From CAZXLT01 sp964641545 (GTDB taxonomy: Bacteria > Patescibacteriota > Saccharimonadia > Saccharimonadales > AWTP1-31): a stretch of DNA of 64,000 nt. A program made the translations under genes and the position numbers. The notes beneath the pieces are model-generated. The model was not told where the DNA came from. It saw nothing but the letters and a program-made list of their open reading frames with translations, and did no database searches. Location: contig CAZXLT010000003.1 in the NCBI GenBank assembly GCA_964641545.1, forward strand, positions 28,497-92,496. Reading direction: 5' to 3'. Positions 1 through 9,099 of this stretch are shown one piece after another (the first letter of the stretch is position 1; each line of letters opens with the position of its first letter).

Positions 1-1283
1 TGGATTTTGCGTCTCTACTTTTAGGCCCAATCACTAGTTTAAAACCAAGCTTCCTTGCTTCAGCGATTCGCTTGTCTACAAATGGTACGTGGCGCACTTC
101 ACCTGATAACCCAACCTCACCAAATACGACAGCATCCTTTTTCAGTTGCATACCTTTGCTGGCACTTGCTATAGCCATACAAATAGCCAGGTCAGCCGCA
201 GGTTCGCTTATTTTTATGCCCCCGACAATATTCACGTATATGTCTTGTTCAGCTAAAGAGAGCTTCGTGCGACGCTCTAGCATGGCGACAAGTAAATTCA
301 CTCGATTAAGATCAATTCCACTCGCAGCGCGCTTAGGATAGCCGTAGCTTGTTTTATTCACTAAGGCCTGGACCTCAACCAGAACTGGTCGAGTGCCCTC
401 CAGGGTCGCAAGTACAATTGAACCATCATTAACCTGTCTTTCTGATAAAAGCGCGGCCGAGGGATTGTCTACGGGCTGCAGGCCGCTGTCTCGCATTTCA
501 AAGATCCCAGCCTCGTTTGTTGAGCCATAACGGTTTTTTACGCTTCGGAGTAATTTAAAGCCACCGTAGCGGTCACCCTCCAGTTGTAATACAACGTCTA
601 CGACATGTTCAAGAACTTTTGGACCGGCTATAGAGCCTTCTTTTGTGACGTGCCCAACTATAACTATCGCTGTATTGCTGGCTTTCGCAGCTTCACTTAT
701 GAGATGTGTGCTATTTGTGATCTGGCTAATTGTTCCCGGTGCAGAGCTGACTACACTAGTTTGCAGGGTTTGGATCGAGTCTACTACAACAAGGTTATAG
801 TTTTTACTGGCAATACTGGTTGCAATATCTTCTGCGTTGACTGAGCTGGCCAGCGCAAGACCTTTGCTTGTTGCATTGAGCCGTCGGGCGCGAAGTCCCA
901 CTTGGTGCGTCGATTCTTCGCCGCTACAGTAGAGTACACTATTGTTTTGCCCGAGCGCATCGGCAATCTGTAATAGCAGCGTGCTTTTACCAATTCCTGG
1001 TTGCCCTGCAATCAACGTAACACTCCCAGGGACAAAACCACCGCCAAGCACATCGTCTACTTCTAAAATTTTAGTGGTGAGCCTCTTTTCAGGACTTACG
1101 CGTGTAACCTGTGCCAAGGGTGTAGGCTGTATAGTATGCCCTCTATTCCCTTTTAGACTTGTAACAATTTCTGCCTGTTCTTCAAGAGTGTTCCATTCAC
1201 CACACTGATAACATTTCCCTGCCCAGCTACCTGAGGTCGCACCACAATTAGTACAAACAAAATTTACACTTGGTTTCGCCATT
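1..1283 (-). CDS. radA: DNA repair protein RadA (3' end beyond window; apparent frameshift near start)
   Basis: RadA is a RecA-like ATPase that processes branched recombination intermediates. The reading frame shows an N-terminal zinc finger (CTNCG...CYQCG), a Walker A motif (GQPGIGKST), the RadA-specific KNRYG motif and the start of the Lon-like C-terminal domain, before running off the window edge. The natural start, ATG at 1283 (MAKPSVNF), is not in the same frame as the rest. An A5 run (T5 in the coding strand, 1259-1263) appears to carry one extra base, and in the main frame a TAA lies at 1265-1267 just before the zinc finger. This is either a sequencing or assembly indel or a true disruption. 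Identity is certain; integrity is not. It is probably the last gene of a unit following the 1312-2289 gene. Confidence 0.85.
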
Positions 1284-1311
1284 GTAAAATCAAGTGTAAC
1301 AAATCGCTAAA

Positions 1312-2289
1312 CTATTTAGTATCTTTGGTAGAGATTCGATTATCTAGCGCCTTAACGAGAGCTTGCGCTTCCTCGGCGACGGCGTTTCTTTCGTTAAGTA
1401 CTGTTTTATAGGTGTTTACCAAGTTTCTCGTTTTATTAACTAGGTTATTGTATGACTGGATCATCGCGTTGTAGCCAGGCACTGCTGCGTTATACTCGTC
1501 AACGTGATTAGCACTTCGTAAAGCAATGACCCGTTGTTCTTCGGCATCAATCTCGACGATTCGTTTATCTAGTTCTGCATTGTTTGACGCGATATCTTTT
1601 TCGAGATCGCTTAACCTAAGGGTTAATGCTTCCAGCCGTGCTTTTCTGGAAGTGAATTCGGCTTTATAGCCATTCGAATAGTTAACAATCTTTCGTCTGT
1701 CAGAAAAATACAGCCTGTAATGTGCCTCGAGCTCCGCAGGTAAATTGGCTACTTCCGTACCCAGTATAGAATGTAATTCATTTGTGATATCTGCGTTTGC
1801 TTGTTTGTACAGATTAATTTTTTCAGTAACTTCAGTGTTATTAAGCTCTTGGTACGCATTGTTCAGTAATGCTGAGATGCGCTGCTTTTCGTCTGCTCCC
1901 ATGCGGTCGTAAGCGGCATGCAGCATCTCATGTGCAGCCGTTACTTCTTCAACACCGTGTAAGCGCTCGTCCGTTACATCCAGGATAAAAATGCCTTTAT
2001 CGTCTATATAGCAACCAAGGACGGCTGTTTTTTCATTCTCAGTACAACTGCCGTAGAAGCTGGCCTTATCCTGTAACTGCGGACGATTTATATAAAAGAC
2101 CCTGCGCGCCGAATCTACCATAGTTGTGTCGTTTGCTAACTTTGCGATTGCGCTGGGTGCTTGGTAGTTCCTAAGCGCCCACCAGTCAAGAATGGCTTGA
2201 TAACGAACAACGGTATACGCCACTGGCGTAGCTAAAACCAATGTAATTATGGTCGTTGTTACAACCTTTTTTGTTTTACTCATTGTCAC
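1312..2289 (-). CDS. Membrane-anchored coiled-coil protein with HExxH motif, function unknown
   Basis: This 325-aa protein has a short basic N-terminus, one membrane segment (about residues 8-26), then a predicted extracytoplasmic region. Around residue 120 it carries AAHEMLHAAYD, an HExxH zinc-peptidase-like motif, and the C-terminal half is strongly coiled-coil (long charged heptad stretches, about 205-320). I do not recognise a named family. HExxH suggests a metalloprotease, but no third zinc ligand can be assigned with confidence, so catalysis is inference. The start is GTG at 2289, which lies 7 nt after a TATACT box; ATG at 2283 is the alternative. It sits between clpC and radA on the same strand. 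Confidence 0.7.
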   Translation of the reverse strand: MTMSKTKKVVTTTIITLVLATPVAYTVVRYQAILDWWALRNYQAPSAIAKLANDTTMVDSARRVFYINRPQLQDKASFYGSCTENEKTAVLGCYIDDKGIFILDVTDERLHGVEEVTAAHEMLHAAYDRMGADEKQRISALLNNAYQELNNTEVTEKINLYKQANADITNELHSILGTEVANLPAELEAHYRLYFSDRRKIVNYSNGYKAEFTSRKARLEALTLRLSDLEKDIASNNAELDKRIVEIDAEEQRVIALRSANHVDEYNAAVPGYNAMIQSYNNLVNKTRNLVNTYKTVLNERNAVAEEAQALVKALDNRISTKDTK

Positions 2290-2296
2290 GAACTTT

Positions 2297-2302
2297 AGTA
2301 TA
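2297..2302 (-). promoter_or_regulatory. -10 box (TATACT) of the HExxH protein gene
   Basis: TATACT reads on the minus strand and ends 7 nt before the GTG at 2289, so the predicted transcript starts at or beside the start codon. No good -35 is visible. Confidence 0.5.
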
Positions 2303-2319
2303 CGCTATTTTCGTAAGCA

Positions 2320-4788
2320 TTATTCCTGTGAAACAGTATAGCTGTAATCTTTGTTCTTGTATGTTACGTCAATGATGTCGCCTTTGGTGTACGCACTATC
2401 CAACAACCCATGCGCTACCTGGTCTTCAATAGTATCTTGTAAAAGCCTACGCAAAGGTCTCACACCATTATGCGAGTCATACCCTGCCTCTAAAAGCTGT
2501 TTTTTTGCAGCAGCAGTAACGCTCAAGCCTAAACCGTGGCGGGTAAGTCTTTGGCGGAGCTCTTCAAGTTGCAAGTCTAGAATCTTCATGACATCTTTCT
2601 TCGTTAGCGCGCGGAACACCAAGATCTTATCAATCCGGTTCAACAGTTCAGGGCGCAGCATTTTTTTCAGTTCATCCTGGACCTTGTCTTTGTTTCGCGC
2701 ATGTAAACTGTCTAAGTCTCGCTCATCAGCGGAACTTTTAGCCTGGAATCCTAGGCTCGCTTCTTTCTGGAGCTTATCCGCCCCTATGTTGCTGGTCATG
2801 ATGATAATTGTGTTACTGAAGTCAACGCTACGCCCTTTGGCGTCTGTTAGTACTCCATCTTCAAGAATTTGTAGCAACATGTTGAAAATTTCTGGGTGAG
2901 CTTTTTCAATTTCATCAAACAGCACCAGACTATAGGGTTGTCTACGGATTTTATCAGTCAGCTGTCCACCTTCTTCGTACCCTACATATCCCGCAGGTGC
3001 ACCCACAAGGCGAGAAGCAGTGTGGCGCTCGCTAAACTCACTCATGTCGATCTTAATCATGGCGTCTTTGTTGCCGAAAAACTCCTTAGCAAGGACTCGA
3101 GCGAGCTCGGTCTTTCCAACGCCAGTTGGTCCAAGGAACACAAAAGATCCTATCGGCCGTTGCTCGCTGCTTACGCCTGAACGATTACGTCTGATCGCTT
3201 TAGCCACCGCTTCGACAGCTTCATCTTGACCAATCACATGCTTGCCTAATGTTTTTTCAAGGCTTAGCAAGTACTTTGCTTCCGATCGGATAACTTTTTG
3301 CACCGGAACACCCGTCCACCTGGCTACGACCTCAGCAATATCGTCGCTGGTCATTACTAAGGCGGGGGAGGATTTACCCGTGATGTGTAACTTTTTAAGA
3401 TCCTTTTCGATTTGACTTGCACGTGTTTTAAACTTTGCAGCTTGTTCATAATCTTCACTGTCGACTGCCTCGTCAATTTTTGACTGAACAAGCTTAAGTT
3501 CCTTTTGTAATGACCTGACCTCCGGTGATGTCCTACCCTTGTCTACGCGTAGGTGAGCCGCAGTTTCGTCAAGTAAATCTATGGCTTTATCAGGCATGAA
3601 TCGATCACTAATATAACGATCGCTTAATCGAACAGTGTCCTCAATTACCTCGTTGCTAATTGATACATTGTGAAATTCCTCATAATGCTTTTTTAAGCCC
3701 TTAAGGATCGCTAGAGTTTCCGTGTTTGTCGCTTCAGGCACCTGGATAGGCTGGAATCGTCTTTCAAGAGCTGCATCTTTTTCAATATGCTTTGTATACT
3801 CATCAGTTGTAGTCGCACCAATCACCTGAATTTTGCCGCGCGCCAGTGCTGGTTTTAGAATATTGCCAGCATCCATTGCGCCCTCAGCAGCACCAGCTCC
3901 GACTAACAAGTGCAACTCGTCAATAAATACAATTGTTGACTTATCATTTTCAAGTTCGGCCATTACTTTTTTTAACCGTTCTTCGAACTCACCTCTGTAT
4001 TTGGTACCTGCAATCATGCCAGCAAGATCAAGCATCACGATTCTTTTATCTAACAGGCTATCCGGGACGTCTTCTGCAATGATTCTCTGGGCCAAGCCCT
4101 CAACAATAGCGGTTTTTCCCACTCCAGGTTCACCAATAAGCACTGGGTTGTTTTTAGTACGGCGATTAAGGATTGTAATAACCCGGCGTATTTGATTTTC
4201 TCGCCCGACAACAGGATCCAATTTGTTGTCACGGGCTTGGGCTGTCAGATCCGTTCCAAAGAAATCTAGGGCTGTTTTACGACCCTTTTTACCTTTGCGA
4301 CGTGTTCCTGCACTACCTGCTGAGCTTTGCTGTTTATTAAGAAACTGCTCTAACTGACCCATTAAGTTATCAACATCAATATTCATATCACGAAGCAAAA
4401 TTGTTGCACGGGCGTTTTTTTGAGTAAGAATACTGTAAAGAATGTGCTCGGTTCCACAGTAGTCCTGTGAATAGTCCTGAGCAATGTCATATGCCATCTT
4501 TAAGGTTAGCTTGGCAGTTTCACTCAAACCTTTTGCGCCCATATTAATCACCATTGTTTTTGGAGTAAGATTTAGAGCCAATCTAGCTCGGTCGAGCGTT
4601 ACCCCGACATCTTCAAGAAGCTTTGCACCCATGCTAGTGTCTTGCGCAAGCACCCCTAAGAGCAAATGTTCAGTGCCAATATAAGCACTGCTAAAACTTC
4701 GAGCGATAGCGTCGGCATGTTTTAGACTCTGGAGTGCATTGTCCGTTAGGTGGTTCAAAAATTCTTGGAAGTCTGGTGAGTTTTGCAT
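2320..4788 (-). CDS. clpC: ATP-dependent Clp protease ATP-binding subunit ClpC
   Basis: ClpC is a Hsp100 unfoldase that feeds substrates to ClpP and rescues aggregated protein. The 822-aa product has the double Clp N-domain (about 1-140), a first AAA+ domain with Walker A GEPGVGKT (219-226), a UVR-type middle segment (about 425-465) and a second AAA+ domain with GPTGVGKTE. The full order matches ClpC rather than ClpB, which lacks UVR and has a long M-domain. I place the start at ATG 4788 (MQNSPDFQEF); the ATG-like codons upstream lie inside the promoter and CIRCE operator. Expression is therefore expected to be heat-induced through HrcA. The gene is followed by the HExxH protein and radA. Confidence 0.95.
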   Translation of the reverse strand: MQNSPDFQEFLNHLTDNALQSLKHADAIARSFSSAYIGTEHLLLGVLAQDTSMGAKLLEDVGVTLDRARLALNLTPKTMVINMGAKGLSETAKLTLKMAYDIAQDYSQDYCGTEHILYSILTQKNARATILLRDMNIDVDNLMGQLEQFLNKQQSSAGSAGTRRKGKKGRKTALDFFGTDLTAQARDNKLDPVVGRENQIRRVITILNRRTKNNPVLIGEPGVGKTAIVEGLAQRIIAEDVPDSLLDKRIVMLDLAGMIAGTKYRGEFEERLKKVMAELENDKSTIVFIDELHLLVGAGAAEGAMDAGNILKPALARGKIQVIGATTTDEYTKHIEKDAALERRFQPIQVPEATNTETLAILKGLKKHYEEFHNVSISNEVIEDTVRLSDRYISDRFMPDKAIDLLDETAAHLRVDKGRTSPEVRSLQKELKLVQSKIDEAVDSEDYEQAAKFKTRASQIEKDLKKLHITGKSSPALVMTSDDIAEVVARWTGVPVQKVIRSEAKYLLSLEKTLGKHVIGQDEAVEAVAKAIRRNRSGVSSEQRPIGSFVFLGPTGVGKTELARVLAKEFFGNKDAMIKIDMSEFSERHTASRLVGAPAGYVGYEEGGQLTDKIRRQPYSLVLFDEIEKAHPEIFNMLLQILEDGVLTDAKGRSVDFSNTIIIMTSNIGADKLQKEASLGFQAKSSADERDLDSLHARNKDKVQDELKKMLRPELLNRIDKILVFRALTKKDVMKILDLQLEELRQRLTRHGLGLSVTAAAKKQLLEAGYDSHNGVRPLRRLLQDTIEDQVAHGLLDSAYTKGDIIDVTYKNKDYSYTVSQE

Positions 4789-4797
4789 ACTGAAACA

Positions 4798-4826
4798 ATA
4801 GTAGCAAACTAGCACTCGTCATGCAA
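4798..4826 (-). promoter_or_regulatory. clpC promoter
   Basis: On the minus strand TTGCAT (4821-4826) and TACTAT (4798-4803) are separated by exactly 17 nt. The -10 ends 9 nt before ATG 4788, so the mRNA has almost no leader. The -35 sits in the CIRCE spacer, so a bound repressor would block polymerase directly. Confidence 0.8.
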
Positions 4827-4835
4827 GAGTGCTAG
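4809..4835. promoter_or_regulatory. CIRCE operator (HrcA binding site) of clpC
   Basis: CTAGCACTC-N9-GAGTGCTAG is a perfect 9-9-9 inverted repeat that matches the CIRCE consensus TTAGCACTC-N9-GAGTGCTAA in all but the outermost bases. CIRCE is bound by the heat-shock repressor HrcA. It overlaps the -35 and spacer of the clpC promoter. hrcA is not in this window but is implied elsewhere in the genome. Confidence 0.92.
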
Positions 4836-4883
4836 TTTTACTTTTGGAGTTTCTGTTGAGCTCTTTTTTAGGAATGTGACTTT

Positions 4884-6041
4884 CTATTCGCCGTGCTCTT
4901 CAATCGCTTCAAGAAGGCTGCTCTCAAGCTGCTCTTTCTTTTTCAGTTTTGGAACCGCAGGCTTTACTGTTTCGGGTTTTGCTTTTGTGACGCTGCTTTC
5001 GGTTTTTTCTGGAGCAATATCAATGTCGTACCCAGTAAGCTTACTTGCAAGGCGTACATTTTGGCCGGCCTTACCAATGGCAATACTCTGTTGGTCTTCT
5101 GGTACTAAAACCTCGGCTTTCTTTTCTGTTTCGTTAATTGTTACTTTGCTGACCTTGGTTGGACTGAGCGCATTAACAATAAACTTCTTCACATCTTCAT
5201 CCCAAACAACAATATCTATTTTTTCCTGTTCGCCAACTTCACCCATAACGGCGTTTACGCGAGTTCCATGACCGCCTACAAATGTACCAACTGGATCAAC
5301 ACCAGGTACGCTACTTGCGACTGCAATTTTAGATCGAACTCCTGCTTCGCGGGCGATAGTCTTGATCTCAACCGCGCCGCTCTCCATTTCGGGGACTTCG
5401 GCACGGAATAAATCTTCAATAAAGTCGGCGCTACCGCGACTGACAACTAATTGTGGACCACGCATACCTCGTTCAACATCTTTCAAAAACACTTTCAGAC
5501 GTTGTCCTGGATAATATCGTTCACCCTGAATCTGCTCACTTTTTGGCATAATACCCTGTGCTTTTCCAAGGTCAATGCGCACAATCATTCCCTCGACGCG
5601 AGAAACAATACCATTGATGATGGTCCCGATTTTATCGTCATATTCAGCCATAACAATTTCGCGCTCTGCTTCGCGGAGTCGCTGCAAGATTACTTGCTTA
5701 GCTGTTTGTGCTGCAACACGTCCAAAGTTTTCAACTTTTTGATGGATTTCTACCTCTTCACCAATCTTGGCATTTTTTCGAATAGTTTGCGCCTCTCCCA
5801 GCTCTATCTCAAAATGTGGGTCGCCAACACGTTCAACAATTTCTTTGCTAATGTAGGCATCGACCTCGCCATTGTTAAGGTTCATCGTTACACGAACTTC
5901 TTGTTCGCGATCACCATAATCCCGTTTATAAGCTGCGGCAAGCGCTTGTTCGACAATTTCTTGTACTGTTGCTTCAGGCAAATTTTTCTCTTCAGCAATG
6001 GTCTTAACAGCCATTGCGAGACCTTTCATATCTAGTTCCAT
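4884..6041 (-). CDS. nusA: Transcription termination/antitermination factor NusA
   Basis: NusA binds RNA polymerase and nascent RNA and modulates pausing, termination and antitermination. The 385-aa product has the NusA N-terminal polymerase-binding domain (about 1-125), an S1 domain (about 130-200) and two KH domains (about 225-345, including the GKAGQNVRLASKLTG signature), then a short lysine/glutamate-rich tail. It lacks the C-terminal acidic repeats of the E. coli protein, as in many bacteria. ATG 6041 has a strong Shine-Dalgarno, AAGGAG, 5 nt upstream. The usual rimP-nusA-infB arrangement is absent; nusA stands alone behind its own promoter and a terminator-like leader hairpin. Confidence 0.95.
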   Translation of the reverse strand: MELDMKGLAMAVKTIAEEKNLPEATVQEIVEQALAAAYKRDYGDREQEVRVTMNLNNGEVDAYISKEIVERVGDPHFEIELGEAQTIRKNAKIGEEVEIHQKVENFGRVAAQTAKQVILQRLREAEREIVMAEYDDKIGTIINGIVSRVEGMIVRIDLGKAQGIMPKSEQIQGERYYPGQRLKVFLKDVERGMRGPQLVVSRGSADFIEDLFRAEVPEMESGAVEIKTIAREAGVRSKIAVASSVPGVDPVGTFVGGHGTRVNAVMGEVGEQEKIDIVVWDEDVKKFIVNALSPTKVSKVTINETEKKAEVLVPEDQQSIAIGKAGQNVRLASKLTGYDIDIAPEKTESSVTKAKPETVKPAVPKLKKKEQLESSLLEAIEEHGE

Positions 6042-6066
6042 CGTTACTCCTTGTGTGTCAGTTTAT

Positions 6067-6092
6067 GAAAAAATCCGGCCAATTGGTCGGAT
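6067..6092 (-). terminator. Intrinsic-terminator-like hairpin in the nusA leader (candidate attenuator)
   Basis: The minus-strand RNA forms ATCCGACC-AATT-GGCCGGAT (one A-C mismatch) followed by six T residues. It lies between the nusA promoter and its Shine-Dalgarno. The gene on the other side, pepN, is divergent, so the only transcript it can terminate is nusA's own. Autoregulatory attenuation is an inference. Confidence 0.65.
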
Positions 6093-6103
6093 CTACTAAA
6101 ACA

Positions 6104-6131
6104 AGTATACCATACTCTGTGTTGTGCACAA
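6104..6131 (-). promoter_or_regulatory. nusA promoter
   Basis: TTGTGC (6126-6131), a 16-nt spacer and TATACT (6104-6109) on the minus strand. Transcription should start near 6097, about 5 nt before the leader hairpin. Confidence 0.65.
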
Positions 6132-6159
6132 TACGCCGTTTTCAGTTACGTACCCATGC

Positions 6160-6165
6160 TAGAAT
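6160..6165 (+). promoter_or_regulatory. -10 box (TAGAAT) of the M1 aminopeptidase gene
   Basis: TAGAAT ends 7 nt before ATG 6173. There is no Shine-Dalgarno, so the transcript is predicted to be leaderless. The -35 is weak. Confidence 0.55.
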
Positions 6166-6172
6166 TTAATGA

Positions 6173-8776
6173 ATGAAGAATGTGCGAAGACTCTATGACC
6201 AGTTCCAACCGCAGCATTATATTTTGAACCTAGCACCTGACCGTGATGCAATGAAGTTTAAAGGTACAGTTGTTATAAGTGGGCGAAAAGTCGGCCGGCC
6301 AAGCCAACGCATAACATTACACCAAAAGGATTTAGTGGTCACAAAGGTTCATCTTATACATCACACAAAGACAGGCGATAAAGAGGTGGTCGTGCACCGC
6401 ACGAACCCACATACCGCTTTTGATGAAATCCGTTTGCACAGCGAGCACATGATGTACCCGGGCAGCTATACCATTAGTCTTGAATTCAATGGCGTTATTA
6501 CAAAAGCCATGAATGGCATGTATCCTTGTTACTTTACACACGAAGGTAAGGAAAAGATCTTAATTGGAACACAGTTTGAGAGCCACCACGCTCGTGAAGT
6601 TTTCCCATGTGTTGACGAACCAGAAGCTAAAGCAACATTTGATTTAACATTGACGACCCCAGTCGGTGAAGCTGTAGTTTCAAATACGCCTGTTAAATCA
6701 CAGAAAGTTATTGACGATTCACTCGAAACTACGTTTGAACGAACGCCGCATATGAGTACTTACTTACTTGCATTCGTGTATGGTGAGATGGACTTTTTGG
6801 AAGCAAAAACAAAAGATGGAGTCGTCGTACGCACCTATGCAACGCCAGATAACGTTGTTCATACCAAGTTCGCCCTTGAAACAGCGGTGTCTGTACTCGA
6901 GTTTTATAACGACTATTTCGGTATAAAGTACCCGTTAGAAAAGTGCGATATGTTAGCCTTGCCTGATTTTGCCAGTGGAGCAATGGAAAACTGGGGGTGC
7001 ATAACCTACCGTGAACATGCAATGTTGGTTGACCCAGACAACACGAGCCTTGCAAGCAAACAGTTTGTAGCTTTAGTGGTCGCGCATGAGCTGGCTCACC
7101 AGTGGTTTGGTAATTTAGTGACAATGAAGTGGTGGACTGATCTTTGGCTGAACGAGGGATTTGCAAGTTGGATAGAGTATCTGGCTGTCGATAATTTGCA
7201 CCCCAGTTGGAAAATGTGGACTCAGTTTGTAGTCGACGAACAGCAACAAGGACTTAAGCTTGACGCACTCGAGCACACCCACGCCATAGAAGTACCAATA
7301 CATCACCCGGATGAAATTAGAACGATTTTTGACGCTATTAGTTACAGTAAAGGCAGTAGTGCTATTCATATGCTTCATGAATATCTTGGCGCCAAAGCGT
7401 TTCAACAAGGACTACGCTATTACCTGAAGAAGCACGCATACAAAAACACAGACACAGTTGATCTATGGCAAGCGCTAGAAGAAACTTCTGGCAAGCCAGT
7501 GACTGATTTTATGCATAAGTGGACAACACAAAGCGGGTTCCCATTGCTTACAGCGACTGTTGACGAGGACACTGTCTCGCTTTCCCAAGAGCGTTTTATG
7601 CTTAATTCAAAGGCGAAGGTCAAACACACAACATGGCCAATTGCCCTACTATCACACGAAGACGTGTTGCCCGAAGTGTTGGATGAAAAAACTGCAAGCA
7701 TTCAGCTAAAACAAACCTCACACCTTAAACTCAATCAGGGTCAGAGTGGTTTTTATCGGGTTAGCTATAACGCGACTCATCTTGAAGGCTTGGCTAGTCA
7801 AATCAAGCGTGGGCACCTCGAACCTCTGGATCGGCTTGGTATCTTGTCTGATGTATTTGAAGCTGCCAAAGCCGGGAAGAACGACACTGCTGAAGCACTA
7901 CATTTACTCGCATCGTTTGAAAATGAGGACGATAACGCCGTCTGGGATGTAATTGCCACCAATCTTTCTAGCGTTCGTCACGTCATGAACAACGACGAAA
8001 TCCGTGAGAATATGAAACATTTCGTGCGAAAGCTTGTCCATAGTCAACGAAAACGACTGGGATGGAAGCCTAAGCCACATGAGTCTCACTTTGATCGCTT
8101 ACTGCGACCCACAATCCTGGGCATGGCAGCGCTTGCCGACGAAAAGGAAGTTGTCGAAAAAGCACTTCGCCTTTTTAAATCCATGCACGAACCGGACGAT
8201 CTCGGTGTTGAGCTCAGAACTGCAAATATGCCAACAACCTTACGAAGTGGAGGTATTGACCCAGACATGAGAGGCGTGGTGTATGGCACGGCAGCCAGAC
8301 ACGGAGGCGCATTAACCTTTAATAAACTTGTTCAAATGCATAATGATTCAAAGTTTAGCGAAGAACGTCTCAACCTTTGTTCTGCTATTTGCGGTTTTGA
8401 AGATCCTGAGCTTATCCAAAAAGCTTTGGAAATGATACGCAGTGACCACGTGCGCTTGCAAGATGTTGCGTATTGGTTGGTTTATAGTTTTGCCAACAGA
8501 CATGCACGACAGGCGACATGGGAGTGGATGGTGAAAAACTGGAGATGGCTAGAAAAGAATCTTGGTAATGACTTGTCATTTTATCGTTTTCCCATATATG
8601 CAGGACGGGCATTTAGTGATGCAAAATTTTTGCCAACATTTAGGAATTTTTTTGACAAGCATATGTCTCCAGCTTTTGAGCGAAGTATTAACCAAGGCAT
8701 CGAGACAATCGAGTGGCAGGCAGCCTGGCGAGAACGAGACGAAAAGCTTGTCCACGCTTTCTTTAAAAATCAGTAA
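6173..8776 (+). CDS. pepN: M1 family zinc aminopeptidase (aminopeptidase N-like)
   Basis: This 867-aa cytosolic metallopeptidase removes N-terminal residues from peptides. The M1 hallmarks are complete: the substrate-binding GAMENWG (269-275) and the zinc site HELAH (305-309), with the third ligand Glu 328 in LNEGF, which is HExxH-x18-E. An N-terminal beta-saddle precedes the catalytic domain, and an ERAP1-like helical C-domain (about 530-860) follows. No signal peptide is seen. For an amino-acid auxotroph it would serve to recycle imported or internal peptides. It is monocistronic, and its last 14 bases overlap the convergent yraN. Confidence 0.95.
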   Translation: MKNVRRLYDQFQPQHYILNLAPDRDAMKFKGTVVISGRKVGRPSQRITLHQKDLVVTKVHLIHHTKTGDKEVVVHRTNPHTAFDEIRLHSEHMMYPGSYTISLEFNGVITKAMNGMYPCYFTHEGKEKILIGTQFESHHAREVFPCVDEPEAKATFDLTLTTPVGEAVVSNTPVKSQKVIDDSLETTFERTPHMSTYLLAFVYGEMDFLEAKTKDGVVVRTYATPDNVVHTKFALETAVSVLEFYNDYFGIKYPLEKCDMLALPDFASGAMENWGCITYREHAMLVDPDNTSLASKQFVALVVAHELAHQWFGNLVTMKWWTDLWLNEGFASWIEYLAVDNLHPSWKMWTQFVVDEQQQGLKLDALEHTHAIEVPIHHPDEIRTIFDAISYSKGSSAIHMLHEYLGAKAFQQGLRYYLKKHAYKNTDTVDLWQALEETSGKPVTDFMHKWTTQSGFPLLTATVDEDTVSLSQERFMLNSKAKVKHTTWPIALLSHEDVLPEVLDEKTASIQLKQTSHLKLNQGQSGFYRVSYNATHLEGLASQIKRGHLEPLDRLGILSDVFEAAKAGKNDTAEALHLLASFENEDDNAVWDVIATNLSSVRHVMNNDEIRENMKHFVRKLVHSQRKRLGWKPKPHESHFDRLLRPTILGMAALADEKEVVEKALRLFKSMHEPDDLGVELRTANMPTTLRSGGIDPDMRGVVYGTAARHGGALTFNKLVQMHNDSKFSEERLNLCSAICGFEDPELIQKALEMIRSDHVRLQDVAYWLVYSFANRHARQATWEWMVKNWRWLEKNLGNDLSFYRFPIYAGRAFSDAKFLPTFRNFFDKHMSPAFERSINQGIETIEWQAAWRERDEKLVHAFFKNQ

Positions 8777-9095
8777 CTAACTCTCCTACACGAAAGTCGC
8801 TACCAGAAACCTCAACGGCAGCAAGTTGATAACCACCTTCCCAATTATGCTCATGTACCCATGTTTCCGCTGCGAGGGTCATCTGTTGAAGTTTTGAACG
8901 CGTGATGTACTCTAGACCCGATCCTTGCGTGTCCGTCTTTCGATACTTTACTTCTACAAAATATATCTGATCACCGCGCCTCGCAACTATGTCTATCTCG
9001 CAGCGAGGAGTTTTCCAGTTCCGAGCCACAACACGCCAACCAAGACCGGAAAGGTGTTTTGCTACTTTATCTTCCGCTTCCTGTCCAGAATTCAT
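8763..9095 (-). CDS. yraN: UPF0102/YraN family endonuclease-like protein
   Basis: A 110-aa protein of the YraN family, which has a restriction-endonuclease-like fold related to Holliday-junction resolvases; its cellular role is not established. Visible features are GQEAEDKVAKHL, the conserved EIDIVARRGDQIYFVEVKYR core with the D-ExK-type acidic and lysine residues, and the basic helix that follows. ATG 9095 is chosen because the longer frame to 9218 runs into rnhB, and family members begin right before the GxxxE helix. It lies 4 nt after the rnhB stop, a common pairing in bacteria. Confidence 0.9.
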   Translation of the reverse strand: MNSGQEAEDKVAKHLSGLGWRVVARNWKTPRCEIDIVARRGDQIYFVEVKYRKTDTQGSGLEYITRSKLQQMTLAAETWVHEHNWEGGYQLAAVEVSGSDFRVGELVTDF

Positions 9096-9099
9096 TACG

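Noticed and set aside
784..1011. Minus-strand 75-codon frame within radA
   Set aside because: It is an off-frame shadow of the radA Walker A region.
2351..2899. Plus-strand frame of 182 codons opposite clpC
   Set aside because: It is antisense to a strongly conserved gene, has Ser/Arg/Leu-rich shadow composition, and no start signals.
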